A stretch of DNA of 64,000 nt. It comes from Streptomyces sp. YPW6. GTDB taxonomy: Bacteria > Actinomycetota > Actinomycetes > Streptomycetales > Streptomycetaceae. Below are positions 32,008-40,021 of this stretch, piece by piece. Within the stretch, counting starts at the first letter, position 1; each line of letters starts with the position of its first letter. Where the stretch lies: positions 186,001 through 250,000 of the forward strand of contig NZ_CP076457.1 in assembly GCF_018866325.1 (NCBI RefSeq), read 5' to 3'. The position numbers and the translations under genes were made by a program. Below the pieces are notes generated by a model. That model ran no database searches and was not told the DNA's origin. It saw nothing but the letters and a program-made list of their open reading frames with translations.

Positions 32008-32472
32008 TCAGACCGCGGTTCCTCTCCGCAGTGACAGGGCGAAGGCGCAGCTGGTGACGGTGAGGACCACGATCGGCGGGACGGGCAGCAGCAGGAGCGC
32101 CGTCCCGAGGGCGGCCAGGGAGGCCACCAGGGGCACCCGCCCGAAAGCGGTGCGCCGCCGGACGAGGTCAGGGGCGTGCCGGACGGCGGTGAGCAGGAGC
32201 AGACCGCAGACGATGGCGAAGAGGGCCATGGCGATACTCATGCCGTGGGTGACGTCGAAGGTGGTGCGTTCCAGGCCGAGCAGGGTGAAGGCCGACTCCC
32301 GCATCGCCGTGTCGGCCGCACGCTGCTCGGGGGTCGGCGTGCCCGAGGCCGCGGCGGTGGAAAGGGCGAGGTGGCCTGCTCCGAGGACGACGAATCCGTA
32401 GGCGCCGGCCTTGAAGGGCCGTACGGGGTCGGCTCCGGGGGAGGTACGGGCGGTGGATGTCGCAGTGGTCAT
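32008..32472 (-). CDS. Four-TM membrane protein, 154 aa
   Basis: Its start overlaps the stop of the FAD monooxygenase by 4 bp (32469-32472), so it is the second gene of that operon. Four TM helices are visible: about 22-40 (AGAYGFVVLGAGHLALSTAA), 78-97 (MSIAMALFAIVCGLLLLTAV), 113-128 and 130-146. It resembles small membrane proteins seen beside oxidoreductases in Streptomyces; no enzymatic motif is present. A role with the monooxygenase is suggested only by coupling. Confidence 0.72.
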   Translation of the reverse strand: MTTATSTARTSPGADPVRPFKAGAYGFVVLGAGHLALSTAAASGTPTPEQRAADTAMRESAFTLLGLERTTFDVTHGMSIAMALFAIVCGLLLLTAVRHAPDLVRRRTAFGRVPLVASLAALGTALLLLPVPPIVVLTVTSCAFALSLRRGTAV

Positions 32473-33905
32473 GACCGGTGCTCCTCGATGTCGGCGGACG
32501 GCTGAGGTGTCGGGGACGTGGCCGGGACCGGCCCGGGACCCGGGCCGGATTCCGAGGCCGGGCTCGCCGTCGTAACAGGTGCCGGGGACGGGGCCGGCGC
32601 GGGCGTGGCCGGACCGGACTCCGGGGACGGGGCCGGCGCGGGCTGACCGGACTCCGGGGCCGGAGCGCGTTCGTGGACCGGGGCCGGTTCCGGGGCCGGG
32701 GCTGGGGCGCGTTCGTGGGCCGTTTCCCGAGCCGGTTCCGAGGCCGCGGCCGGGCCGGGCGGGGGCCGCCAGTCCAGGAGCGGGTCGAGCCCTCGCGTGG
32801 TGACCGCCGACGGGGTGGCCCGTACGGCGAGGTTCCGGACGGCGACGGCCAGGGGATGGGAGAGCCGGGCCAGGTCCCCGATCCGCCGGGAGCGGCGGCT
32901 GATGCGGGTGGTGCGCCCGAGCCGGGCCGCCGTGTACGCGGCGAGCGCGGCCGGTACGTCGGTGTCGCCCGCGAGGAGGTGCGCCAGGACGACCGCGTCC
33001 TCGATGGCCTGGCAGCCGCCCTGGCCCAGGTTGGGGGTCATCGCATGGGCGGCGTCACCGAGCAGGGCCACCCGGCCGGCGTGGAACCGGGGCAGGGGCG
33101 CGGCGAGCTCGTGGAAGTCGTGGTGGAGGATGCCCGCGGAGTCGGGTCCGTCCAGCCGGTCCAGCAGCGCCGGGATCGGATCGTGCCAGGCGCCGAAACG
33201 CCGGATCAGCTCCGTGAGGTGGTCGGCCGGGCGCGTACCGGGTCCGGTGACGGCGGTCGCGTACACATAGACCCGGCCGTCGACGAGGGGGACGATCCCG
33301 AACCGTTGGCCACTCCCCCACGTCTCGGCCGCCGGCAGCGTGGGGAGGCCGGCGCCGGACAGCACCGCCCGCCAGCCGGTCTCACCGGAGTAGCGCGGAC
33401 CGGGGTGCCCGGGGAAGAGCTGTCCCCGGAGCACGCTGCGCAGTCCGTCGGCCGCCACGACGGCATCCGCACGCAGCTCCCCCGCCGGCGTACGCACCAC
33501 CACCGCGTCGCCGGCGTCGTCCACCCCGCTCACCGGGACGCCGAGGCGCAGGGCGCCGGGCGGCAGGGCGGCGGCGAGGCTGTCGATCAGAAGGCCGCGG
33601 TGAACGGCGCGGGCCAGGAGCCCGTAGCGGGAGGCCGGGGGGCCGGTCCGGGTCAGCCACGCGCCGTCGGGGGTGCGGAGCCCCAGCGCACGGCTCAGGG
33701 GATCACCGTCCGGCACCGCGGGGCCCAGGCCGATCGAGTCCAGGGCGCGCAGGGCGTTGGGGGCGAGCACGATGCCCGCACCGATCCCCATGAGGGCGGG
33801 AGCCCTCTCGCACACGGTCACCCGCCACCCGCGGCGGCTCAGCGCCACCGCAGCCGTCAGACCCCCGATGCCGCCTCCGGCCACGACAGCATGACGCACA
33901 CCCAT
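32469..33905 (-). CDS. FAD-dependent monooxygenase with a long Pro/Ala tail
   Basis: 478 aa from ATG 33903-33905 behind GGGGAGG. The N-terminus is the FAD Rossmann fold (HAVVAGGGIGGLTAAVALSR, GxGxxG), followed by RRGWRVTVCERAPAL, the NAD(P)H/FAD 'DG' motif VVAADGLRSVLRGQLF, and the GD motif HAGRVALLGDAAHAMTPNLG with GQGGCQAIEDAVVLAHLL. This is the class A flavin hydroxylase family (salicylate/kynurenine-hydroxylase-like). The last about 95 residues are Pro/Ala/Glu/Ser low-complexity, absent in typical family members. Probably induced by the divergent TetR regulator's ligand. Confidence 0.88.
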   Translation of the reverse strand: MGVRHAVVAGGGIGGLTAAVALSRRGWRVTVCERAPALMGIGAGIVLAPNALRALDSIGLGPAVPDGDPLSRALGLRTPDGAWLTRTGPPASRYGLLARAVHRGLLIDSLAAALPPGALRLGVPVSGVDDAGDAVVVRTPAGELRADAVVAADGLRSVLRGQLFPGHPGPRYSGETGWRAVLSGAGLPTLPAAETWGSGQRFGIVPLVDGRVYVYATAVTGPGTRPADHLTELIRRFGAWHDPIPALLDRLDGPDSAGILHHDFHELAAPLPRFHAGRVALLGDAAHAMTPNLGQGGCQAIEDAVVLAHLLAGDTDVPAALAAYTAARLGRTTRISRRSRRIGDLARLSHPLAVAVRNLAVRATPSAVTTRGLDPLLDWRPPPGPAAASEPARETAHERAPAPAPEPAPVHERAPAPESGQPAPAPSPESGPATPAPAPSPAPVTTASPASESGPGPGPVPATSPTPQPSADIEEHRS

Positions 33906-33928
33906 GAGGAACGCCTCCCCTCGCACGC

Positions 33929-33946
33929 CCTCTACATCTGTAGAGG
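33929..33946. promoter_or_regulatory. TetR operator candidate 1
   Basis: 18-bp palindrome CCTCTACATCTGTAGAGG (8-bp perfect arms, 2-nt centre) in the gap between the divergent monooxygenase and TetR genes. It shares the CTCTACAnnTrTAGAG core with the second site. Confidence 0.75.
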
Positions 33947-33954
33947 ATCACGGG

Positions 33955-33982
33955 TCCGCACTCTACACCTATAGAGTGCGGA
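33955..33982. promoter_or_regulatory. TetR operator candidate 2
   Basis: 28-bp palindrome with 11-bp perfect arms (TCCGCACTCTA and complement) and a 6-nt centre, lying immediately before the TetR start at 33985. The inner 16 bp repeat the core of site 1 with one change. Confidence 0.78.
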
Positions 33983-33984
33983 TC

Positions 33985-34575
33985 ATGCCTGCTCCCCTCC
34001 CCGACCGCCGGGACCTGATCGCCGACACCGCCATCGCCACCGTGGCCGCCTCGGGCCTGCGGGGCCTGACCCATCGAGCGGTCGACACGGCGGCGGGGCT
34101 GCCCGCCGGCAGCACGTCGTACTACTTCCGCACGCGATCCGCCCTGATCAGCGCCTGCTACCACCGCCTGGCCGCACTGACGGTCACCGATGTGGACCGC
34201 TGGGAGAAGGAGCACGGCCCCCCGGACCCGGACTCGGCCGCCGAGGCCCTCGCCGCACTGCTGCACCACTGGCTGACCACGGGACGCGACCGCCAACTGG
34301 CCCGCTTCGAACTGAGCCTGGAGGCGACCCGCCGTCCTGAACTCCGCGCCGACCTCGAGGCCGCCGGCCGCGCCGCGCGCGCCAGGGCCGCCGCGCTCCT
34401 GGAGTCGCTCGGCGCCCCTGACCCGGCGCAGGCGGCCGACCTGCTCGTCGCCTGGACCGACGGCCTGCTGTACGACCGCCTCGCAGGCGCCCCGGCGACA
34501 CTCCGTCCGGCACCTGACCCGGCCGAACTGGCCAGGGTCGTCCGGCGGATACTGACCGCTCTGCTCGTCGCCTGA
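33985..34575 (+). CDS. TetR/AcrR family transcriptional regulator
   Basis: 196 aa from ATG 33985. The N-terminal HTH is clear: RRDLIADTAIATVAASGLRG, LTHRAVDTAAGLPAGSTSYY and FRTRSALISACYHRLA. The C-terminal ligand domain has ALAALLHHWLTTGRDRQLAR and FELSLEATRRPELRADLEAA, a pattern of the TetR_C_33/PaaX-like group. Divergent from the FAD monooxygenase with only 79 bp between starts and two palindromes inside, so it very likely represses both itself and the monooxygenase operon. Ligand unknown. Confidence 0.9.
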   Translation: MPAPLPDRRDLIADTAIATVAASGLRGLTHRAVDTAAGLPAGSTSYYFRTRSALISACYHRLAALTVTDVDRWEKEHGPPDPDSAAEALAALLHHWLTTGRDRQLARFELSLEATRRPELRADLEAAGRAARARAAALLESLGAPDPAQAADLLVAWTDGLLYDRLAGAPATLRPAPDPAELARVVRRILTALLVA

Positions 34576-35060
34576 GAGCGGGACAGCGGGGCCCGGCAGG
34601 GGCCTTGCCGCTCCGCGCGTTCGGGCCGAAGCCGGTTTCGTCCCGGGCGAGGTGTGGGACCTGCGCCGCCATGGGATGCGTGCGGAGAATCCGCAGCCCG
34701 GCGATCCGGCAGCGGACCACGCGGCACCGGACAGCCGTGGCGGACGCCGCCTGCGGTGCAAAACAGGGCCCGGGTCACAGCCGTGTCACCGGCGTGCAGG
34801 GCGCCCGGTTCGGTCTCGGAGCTCTTCACCGGACAGGGCATCTCCTGGACTGGACCGCCGACCGAGGTCGCGCCGAAGCCCGGGCCGCCCTGACGGAGCC
34901 TGGACCGCCCTGCCCGGGTAACGTGCGGACCGCCTGCGACCGATCAGACGGATCCCTTCCTGGGGCACTCGCGGGCCTACACTGGTCCTTTCGGCCGTCC
35001 TGGACGGGCAGCGGTGTCGGATCCATGCCGACGGCGGCCCGGGGACGAGGGGATGCGAGC
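34576..35060. other. Intergenic, 485 bp, no gene supported
   Basis: Between the TetR gene and the ArsR gene. Frames on both strands are low-complexity Arg/Pro/Gly and lack ribosome sites. The last 100 bp should carry the arsR promoter; no operator palindrome was seen there. Confidence 0.45.
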
Positions 35061-35426
35061 GTGTCGATGGGGTCCGACGGCGGTTTCCAGGATCCGCCCG
35101 CGGAGGTGCTGGCGGAGGCGGCTGCGGCGTTCGGGCTCCTGGCGACACCCGCGCGGCTCCACATCGTGTGGGCTCTGGCCCAGGGCGAGAGCGATGTGAC
35201 GGGGCTCGCCGAACGGGTGGGCGGGACGCTGCCCTCGGTCAGCCAGCATCTGACGAAGCTGAAGCTGGCCGGTCTCGTCCGGTCGCGCCGTGAAGGCCGG
35301 CGGCAGGTCTACCTGGTCGACGATGCCGACGTGGTGACGGTCGTCCGGCTGATGGTCGGCCAGTTGTCCGCACGCGCCGGGCACCGCTCCCACACCCCGG
35401 TCCGCCTGCGTGAACTCGGTGCCTGA
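35061..35426 (+). CDS. ArsR/SmtB family metal-type regulator
   Basis: 121 aa from GTG 35061 (GAGGGG at 8-nt spacing; ATG 35067 is the alternative). Winged helix pattern: AEVLAEAAAAFGLLATPARL, HIVWALAQGESDVTGLAERV, GGTLPSVSQHLTKLKLAGLV and RSRREGRRQVYLVDDADVVT. There are no cysteines. The alpha-5 position has DDADVV and a C-terminal His cluster GHRSH, so metal ligands could be Asp/His as in SmtB/CzrA, but the pattern does not match perfectly. It overlaps the P-type ATPase frame by 17 bp and presumably controls it. Confidence 0.85.
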   Translation: MSMGSDGGFQDPPAEVLAEAAAAFGLLATPARLHIVWALAQGESDVTGLAERVGGTLPSVSQHLTKLKLAGLVRSRREGRRQVYLVDDADVVTVVRLMVGQLSARAGHRSHTPVRLRELGA

Positions 35427-38250
35427 CAGCGGTCCAGCCGCGCACCCCGGGCGCGTCACCACCGGCGCTCCGACAGCCGCCGGACCGTCCCTCCACGCCC
35501 TGCCCACCTCTCTCCAGACGCTGCGTGCCCTCGGCAGCGGACCGCGCGGGCTGCCGGAGGCGGAGGCGGAGGACCGGCTCGCCCGGACGGGCGGGAACGT
35601 GCTGCCCGCCCGGCGGCCCGTGTCCCGGTCCCGCCGCTTCCTGCGCAGCCTCCGGGACCCCTTCACCTCCGTACTCCTCTGCCTCGGTCTGGTGTCGGCC
35701 CTGGTCACCGCTTGGGGCACCGCCTGCGTCATCCTGGCCCTCGTTGCCGTCAGCTGTCTGCTGCGTACCGCCGAGGAGCACCGCGCCGACCGGTCGACCG
35801 CGGCGCTGCGCGAACTGGTGGCGACCACGGCGACCGTGGTGCGCCGCACCTCGGCCGACTCCCCGCCCCGGGCACGGGAGGTGCCGGTCGCCGATCTGGT
35901 GCCGGGGGACGTGATCCGGCTGCGGCCGGGCGATCTCGTGCCCGCCGATGTGCGGTTGCTGCGCGCCGACGGCCTCACCGTGCATCAGTCGGCCCTGACC
36001 GGGGAGTCGGCTCCGGTGGCCAAGCGCGCGCACGACCTCGCCGACCCGGCGCTGTCCGGGGCAGGACCGTTCGCCCAGCCGCAGTGGTGCTTCCAGGGCA
36101 GCAGTGTCACCTCGGGCAGCGCTACGGCGGTGATCGTGGCCACCGGTGGGGAGACCCGGTTCGCCGCCGCCCATCACGGGCGGGCCGGACGGCGGGGTGC
36201 GAGCGCCTTCGACCGTTCGGTCCGCGGGATCTCCTGGACCCTCATCCGTTTCATGCTCCTGACCCCGCCGCTGGTGCTGATGGCCAATGCGGCGCTGCGC
36301 GGACGGGGTCTGGAGACGTTGCCCTTCGCCGTGGCGGTCGCGGTGGGACTCACCCCGGAGATGCTGCCGGTCATCGTCACGACCGCCCTCGCACGCGGCG
36401 CGGCGCGGCTGGCGCGGAGCGGTGGAGTGATCGTCAAACGGCTTGAGGCGCTGCACGATCTGGGAGCGGTCGATGTGCTGTGCCTGGACAAGACGGGCAC
36501 GCTGACCGAGGACCGGCCGGTCGTCGCGGCGGCGACCGACGCCAGGGACCGGCCCGATCCCGACGTACTGCGGTGGGCTGCGGTCAACGCGCTGTGGACC
36601 CTCCAACTGGCGGAGCTGCCTGCCGCCGATGCCCTCGACGAAGCGGTGCTGGACGCCGCCGACGCGCTCGACGGGCCGGAACCGGGGGCAGCCGACGCGG
36701 TCGACAAGAGCGTGCCGGGGAGGGCCGACGGGTCCGGCGCGGCCGCTCCGGGCGCCGTCGGCAGGGGCGGTCCGTCCGCCGCCGGGGCCGCGGATCCGGA
36801 CGCGTGCGAGGGCGTCGCCGTGCTGCCCTTCGATCCGGTGCGCCGTGTCGCGACCGCCGTGGTCAGGCAGCCCGGCCGCCTCGGCGTGCACACCCTGGTC
36901 ACCAAGGGTGCCGTCGAGGCCGTGCTCGAACGGTGTGCCATGGAGGGGCAGGAACGTGACCGGCTGCTCGCCCTGGCGGACCGGAAGGCCGCGTCCGGGC
37001 TGCGTCTGCTGGGCGTGGCGCGGGCCGACCGGGCGTCCCGGGCGGGCGCGTACACCGCTGCGGACGAGCGGGGACTGACCTTCCTGGGCCTGGTGGCTCT
37101 GCGGGACGTTCCGGCTCCGAGCGCCGCCGACGCGCTCGGAGTGCTGGCACGGCGGGGTGTGCGCGTCAAGGTGCTCACCGGCGACCATCCGGGCACGGCG
37201 GCCCGGGTGTGCGCGGACCTCGGCCTGCGCCCGGAGAGCCGGTCGGGTCCCGGCGACGTGGTGACCGCCGAACGGGTCGATACGCTGTCCGACGCGGAAC
37301 TGGTCGACGTGGCGGACCGGGCCGTGGTCTTCGCTCGCTGCACCCCCGAGCACAAGGCACGGATCGTCTCCGCCCTGCGCGCGGGCGGTCGCACGGTCGG
37401 CTTCCTCGGCGACGGCGTCAACGACCTGCCCGCCCTGCACGCCGCCGATGTCGGCATCTGCCCCGGCAACGCCGTCGAGGTGGCCCGGGAGGCGGCCGAT
37501 GTCGTCCTGGCGGAGAAGGAGCTCACCGCGATCGACCGCGCGGTGCTGGCGGGGCGACGCAGCAGCGGGAACATCGCCGCCCACCTGCGGATCACTCTCT
37601 CGTCGAACCTCGGCAACGTCATCGCGATGCTGACGGCCGGTCTGATGCTGCCCTTCCTCCCGATGCTCCCGGCGCAGGTCCTGGTGCAGAACCTCTGCTT
37701 CGACGCGGCGCAGCTGGCGTTCGCGTTCGACCGTCCGCCGGCGTCGGTCCTGCGCCGCCCCACCGCGCTGCGTCCACGTCACTTCCTGCGCTTCATCACG
37801 GGTTTCGGTCTGCTGAACGCGGCCGCCGACCTCGCCACCTTCGGGGTCCTCGCGCTCACCCTTCGCAGCGCGTCCGGGGACGGTGGGGAAGCGGCGTTCC
37901 ACGCCGGATGGTTCACGGAGAACCTGCTCACCCAGGCCCTCGTGATGGTCCTGCTGCGGACCGGCCGCAGTACCGCCGAACGCAGGGCGGGCGGGCCTCT
38001 GCGGGCCGCCGCGGCAGGTCTCGCCTCGGTCGGGGTGGCCCTTCCCCTGACCCCGCTCGGGCCGCTGCTGGGCATGGGCGCCCTGCCGCCCCTCTACTAC
38101 GTGTTGCTCGGCTCGGTCCTGGGGCTGTACGCGGTCGGGCTCACGGCGGCCCGCCGCCGCTACGAGCGCCGTCACCCGGGCGACGTGCCCGGTGCCGCGG
38201 GAGAGCGCACCGGAGCGTCGAGGGCCGCACGGTCCGACCACGCACACTAG
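35410..38250 (+). CDS. P-type cation ATPase, Mg-transport (MgtA/P3B) type
   Basis: 946 aa; GTG 35410 lies inside the end of the ArsR gene, GTG 35419 is an alternative. Catalytic blocks: TGES (actuator), CLDKTGTLTEDRP with the phosphorylated Asp, KGAVEAVLERC (nucleotide domain) and FLGDGVNDLPALHAADVGIC (hinge). The membrane motif VGLTPEMLPVIVTTALARGA is typical of Mg2+-ATPases MgtA/MgtB (P3B). About ten TM helices, four after the hinge. The nucleotide domain holds an Ala/Gly/Asp-rich insertion (about 405-460). It likely imports a divalent cation under ArsR control; the metal is not determined. Confidence 0.9.
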   Translation: MNSVPDSGPAAHPGRVTTGAPTAAGPSLHALPTSLQTLRALGSGPRGLPEAEAEDRLARTGGNVLPARRPVSRSRRFLRSLRDPFTSVLLCLGLVSALVTAWGTACVILALVAVSCLLRTAEEHRADRSTAALRELVATTATVVRRTSADSPPRAREVPVADLVPGDVIRLRPGDLVPADVRLLRADGLTVHQSALTGESAPVAKRAHDLADPALSGAGPFAQPQWCFQGSSVTSGSATAVIVATGGETRFAAAHHGRAGRRGASAFDRSVRGISWTLIRFMLLTPPLVLMANAALRGRGLETLPFAVAVAVGLTPEMLPVIVTTALARGAARLARSGGVIVKRLEALHDLGAVDVLCLDKTGTLTEDRPVVAAATDARDRPDPDVLRWAAVNALWTLQLAELPAADALDEAVLDAADALDGPEPGAADAVDKSVPGRADGSGAAAPGAVGRGGPSAAGAADPDACEGVAVLPFDPVRRVATAVVRQPGRLGVHTLVTKGAVEAVLERCAMEGQERDRLLALADRKAASGLRLLGVARADRASRAGAYTAADERGLTFLGLVALRDVPAPSAADALGVLARRGVRVKVLTGDHPGTAARVCADLGLRPESRSGPGDVVTAERVDTLSDAELVDVADRAVVFARCTPEHKARIVSALRAGGRTVGFLGDGVNDLPALHAADVGICPGNAVEVAREAADVVLAEKELTAIDRAVLAGRRSSGNIAAHLRITLSSNLGNVIAMLTAGLMLPFLPMLPAQVLVQNLCFDAAQLAFAFDRPPASVLRRPTALRPRHFLRFITGFGLLNAAADLATFGVLALTLRSASGDGGEAAFHAGWFTENLLTQALVMVLLRTGRSTAERRAGGPLRAAAAGLASVGVALPLTPLGPLLGMGALPPLYYVLLGSVLGLYAVGLTAARRRYERRHPGDVPGAAGERTGASRAARSDHAH

Positions 38251-38254
38251 TTGT

Positions 38255-38278
38255 ACAGTTGCGCAATGCGGCAACTGT
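38255..38278. promoter_or_regulatory. Inverted repeat between P-type ATPase and tatA-like gene
   Basis: ACAGTTGC and its perfect complement GCAACTGT enclose GCAATGCG, beginning 5 nt after the ATPase stop and 46 nt before the tatA-like start. AT content and TTGC/GCAA spacing resemble ArsR-type operators more than a Streptomyces terminator. Binding protein unknown. Confidence 0.45.
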
Positions 38279-38323
38279 CGTTGCCCGTGGAGAGATCTGT
38301 ACGGAGAGAAAGGCGGGGCCGCA

Positions 38324-38488
38324 ATGCTGCGCAATGGCCTGGAACCCTGGCACCTGCTGGTCCTGGCGGTCGTCGTGATCGCCGTCTTCGGCTCGAAGAA
38401 GCTGCCGGACACGGCCCGCGCGCTGGGCAAGTCCCTGCGGATCCTCAAGAGCGAGGCCAGGGCGATGAAGAACGAAAGCACGTCCTGA
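38324..38488 (+). CDS. Minimal TatA/E-like twin-arginine translocase subunit, 54 aa
   Basis: ATG 38324. The sequence holds the essential TatA parts: a short N-terminal TM helix with LEPWHLLVLAVVVIAVFG (phenylalanine-glycine hinge) and the amphipathic helix SKKLPDTARALGKSLRILKS. The acidic C-terminal tail of normal TatA (about 90 aa in Streptomyces) is missing; the protein stops at 54 residues. It may be an accessory TatA/E paralogue of the main tatABC genes. Its link with the ATPase is only positional. Confidence 0.8.
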   Translation: MLRNGLEPWHLLVLAVVVIAVFGSKKLPDTARALGKSLRILKSEARAMKNESTS

Positions 38489-38654
38489 CGCTCCGGGAAC
38501 CGCGGGTGGCGCGCCGAGCGTTCGTTACGGGTGACGGCCGGCAGAAGTGACAAGCGACAGCAGAACGGTTCCGGTCACCGGACCCGGGTGCGGAGGCGGT
38601 GAAGCCGCGGATTCCGGATCACCGGTGCGGACCGACCCAGGACTGGAGGAAATC

Positions 38655-39230
38655 ATGGGTGTGACCCTGGCCAAGGGCGGCAATGTCTCCCTGTCGAAGG
38701 AAGCTCCCGGCCTCACCGCCGTGACGGTCGGACTCGGCTGGGACGTACGGACGACGACCGGAGCCGATCACGACCTGGATGCCAGTGCGCTGCTGTGTTC
38801 CGCGGCGGGCAAGGTCCTCTCCGACAGCCACTTCGTCTTCTACAACAACCTCAACAGCCCCGACGGTTCCGTCCGCCACACCGGTGACAACCTGACGGGT
38901 GAGGGCGAGGGCGACGACGAGTCGGTCGAGGTCGATCTGTCGTCGGTGCCCGCCGAGGTCGCGAAGATCGTGTTCCCGGTCTCGATCCATGAGGCCCAGA
39001 GCCGCGGCCAGAGCTTCGGTCAGGTGCGCAACGCGTTCATCCGCGTGGTGAACCGGGCCAACGGTGCCGAGCTCGCCCGTTACGACCTCAGCGAGGACGC
39101 CTCCACCGAGACGGCGATGGTCTTCGGCGAGCTGTACCGGCACGGTGCAGAGTGGAAGTTCCGAGCCGTCGGTCAGGGGTACGCCTCCGGCCTGGCCGGC
39201 ATCGCCTCGGACTACGGGGTCAACGTCTGA
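38655..39230 (+). CDS. TerD family calcium-binding stress protein
   Basis: 191 aa from ATG 38655 behind GGAGGAAATC. Full TerD domain: [40 protein letters not shown] (Ca-binding loop Asp residues), [40 protein letters not shown] and [20 protein letters not shown]. TerD proteins are calcium-binding and widespread in Streptomyces, where they influence stress tolerance and development; they are also part of tellurite-resistance ter operons, but no other ter gene is here. Confidence 0.92.
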   Translation: MGVTLAKGGNVSLSKEAPGLTAVTVGLGWDVRTTTGADHDLDASALLCSAAGKVLSDSHFVFYNNLNSPDGSVRHTGDNLTGEGEGDDESVEVDLSSVPAEVAKIVFPVSIHEAQSRGQSFGQVRNAFIRVVNRANGAELARYDLSEDASTETAMVFGELYRHGAEWKFRAVGQGYASGLAGIASDYGVNV

Positions 39231-39288
39231 CCGGGCGGGGCGGGGTGAGGCGCTCGCACGCCCGCGCCGGTTGCGCGAGCATGAGCCC

Positions 39289-39894
39289 ATGACCGACGAC
39301 CACACCCACACCGATGTCCTGGACTTCTTCACCCCGCGTGCGGCCGGCTGGGACAGTCGGTTTCCCGACGACGGACCCGCCTATGCGGCGGCGGCCGGGA
39401 TGCTCGGACTGCGCCCCGGCGACGCCGTGCTCGACGCGGGCTGCGGGACGGGGCGTGCGCTGCCCGCGCTGCGCGCAGCGGTCGGGCCCGAGGGCACGGT
39501 GCTGGGGGCGGACCTGACCCCGGCCATGCTGGAGGCTGCTGTGCGGGCGGGGCGTGAAGTCAGCGGGGCACTCGTGCGGGCCGATGTCGGGCGGCTGCCC
39601 CTGCGCGACGGTGTTCTCGACGCGGTGTTCGGCGCCGGGCTGATCTCGCATCTGGCCCGGCCCGAGGCAGATATGGCGGAACTGGCGCGCGTGGTCCGGC
39701 CGGGCGGGGTCCTCGCGCTGTTCCACCCGATCGGCCGGGCCGCCCTCGCCGCACGGCAGGGGCGACCCATCACCGACGACGATCCGCGGGCCGAGGCCGG
39801 GCTGCGTGAGCTGCTGGCCGGTGCGGGGTGGCGGCTGGAGTCCTACACGGACGAGGACGACCGCTTCCTCGCGCTCGCCGTCAAGCGGGGCTGA
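39289..39894 (+). CDS. SAM-dependent methyltransferase (Methyltransf_11)
   Basis: 201 aa from ATG 39289. SAM-binding motifs: GDAVLDAGCGTGRALPALRA (motif I), VLGADLTPAMLEAA (motif II acid), ALVRADVGRLPLRDGVLDAV (motif III) and ELARVVRPGGVLALFHP (post-III). Class I Rossmann methyltransferase of the ubiE/Methyltransf_11 kind, soluble. Substrate unknown; N-terminal residues with DVLDFFTPRAAGWDSRF suggest a small-molecule acceptor. Convergent with the MpaB gene. Confidence 0.86.
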   Translation: MTDDHTHTDVLDFFTPRAAGWDSRFPDDGPAYAAAAGMLGLRPGDAVLDAGCGTGRALPALRAAVGPEGTVLGADLTPAMLEAAVRAGREVSGALVRADVGRLPLRDGVLDAVFGAGLISHLARPEADMAELARVVRPGGVLALFHPIGRAALAARQGRPITDDDPRAEAGLRELLAGAGWRLESYTDEDDRFLALAVKRG

Positions 39895-39916
39895 GGTACG
39901 GGGTCCGGCTTCCTTC

Positions 39917-39942
39917 CGGTCCGGCGGCCCGGCGCCGGACCG
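39917..39942. terminator. Hairpin between convergent genes
   Basis: Stem CGGTCCGGC / GCCGGACCG with an 8-nt loop, 23 nt past the methyltransferase stop. Confidence 0.65.
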
Positions 39943-39967
39943 ATGACGTACCGGCCGGGGCAGTCGT

Positions 39968-40021
39968 GTCAGTCGGTGGACGTCCGGCCGGTGCGGTAGC
40001 CGTCAGTCGGTGGACGTCCGG
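39968..40021. repeat. Imperfect direct duplication at the 3' end of the MpaB-like gene
   Basis: GTCAGTCGGTGGACGTCCGG occurs at 39968-39987 and again at 40002-40021, with partly matching sequence after each copy (34-bp period). The second copy holds the last codons and stop of the reverse-strand gene, so a small tandem duplication seems to have occurred at its 3' end. Confidence 0.7.

Noticed and set aside
35239..38553. Long reverse-strand frame opposite the P-type ATPase (over 1000 codons)
   Set aside because: High-GC DNA keeps the antisense frame open. The product is Arg/Gly/His/Gln-rich without family motifs, while the forward strand has every P-type ATPase motif.
38655..39230. Tellurite-resistance (ter) operon
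   Set aside because: Only one TerD gene is present; no TerB, TerC, TerZ or other ter genes nearby.
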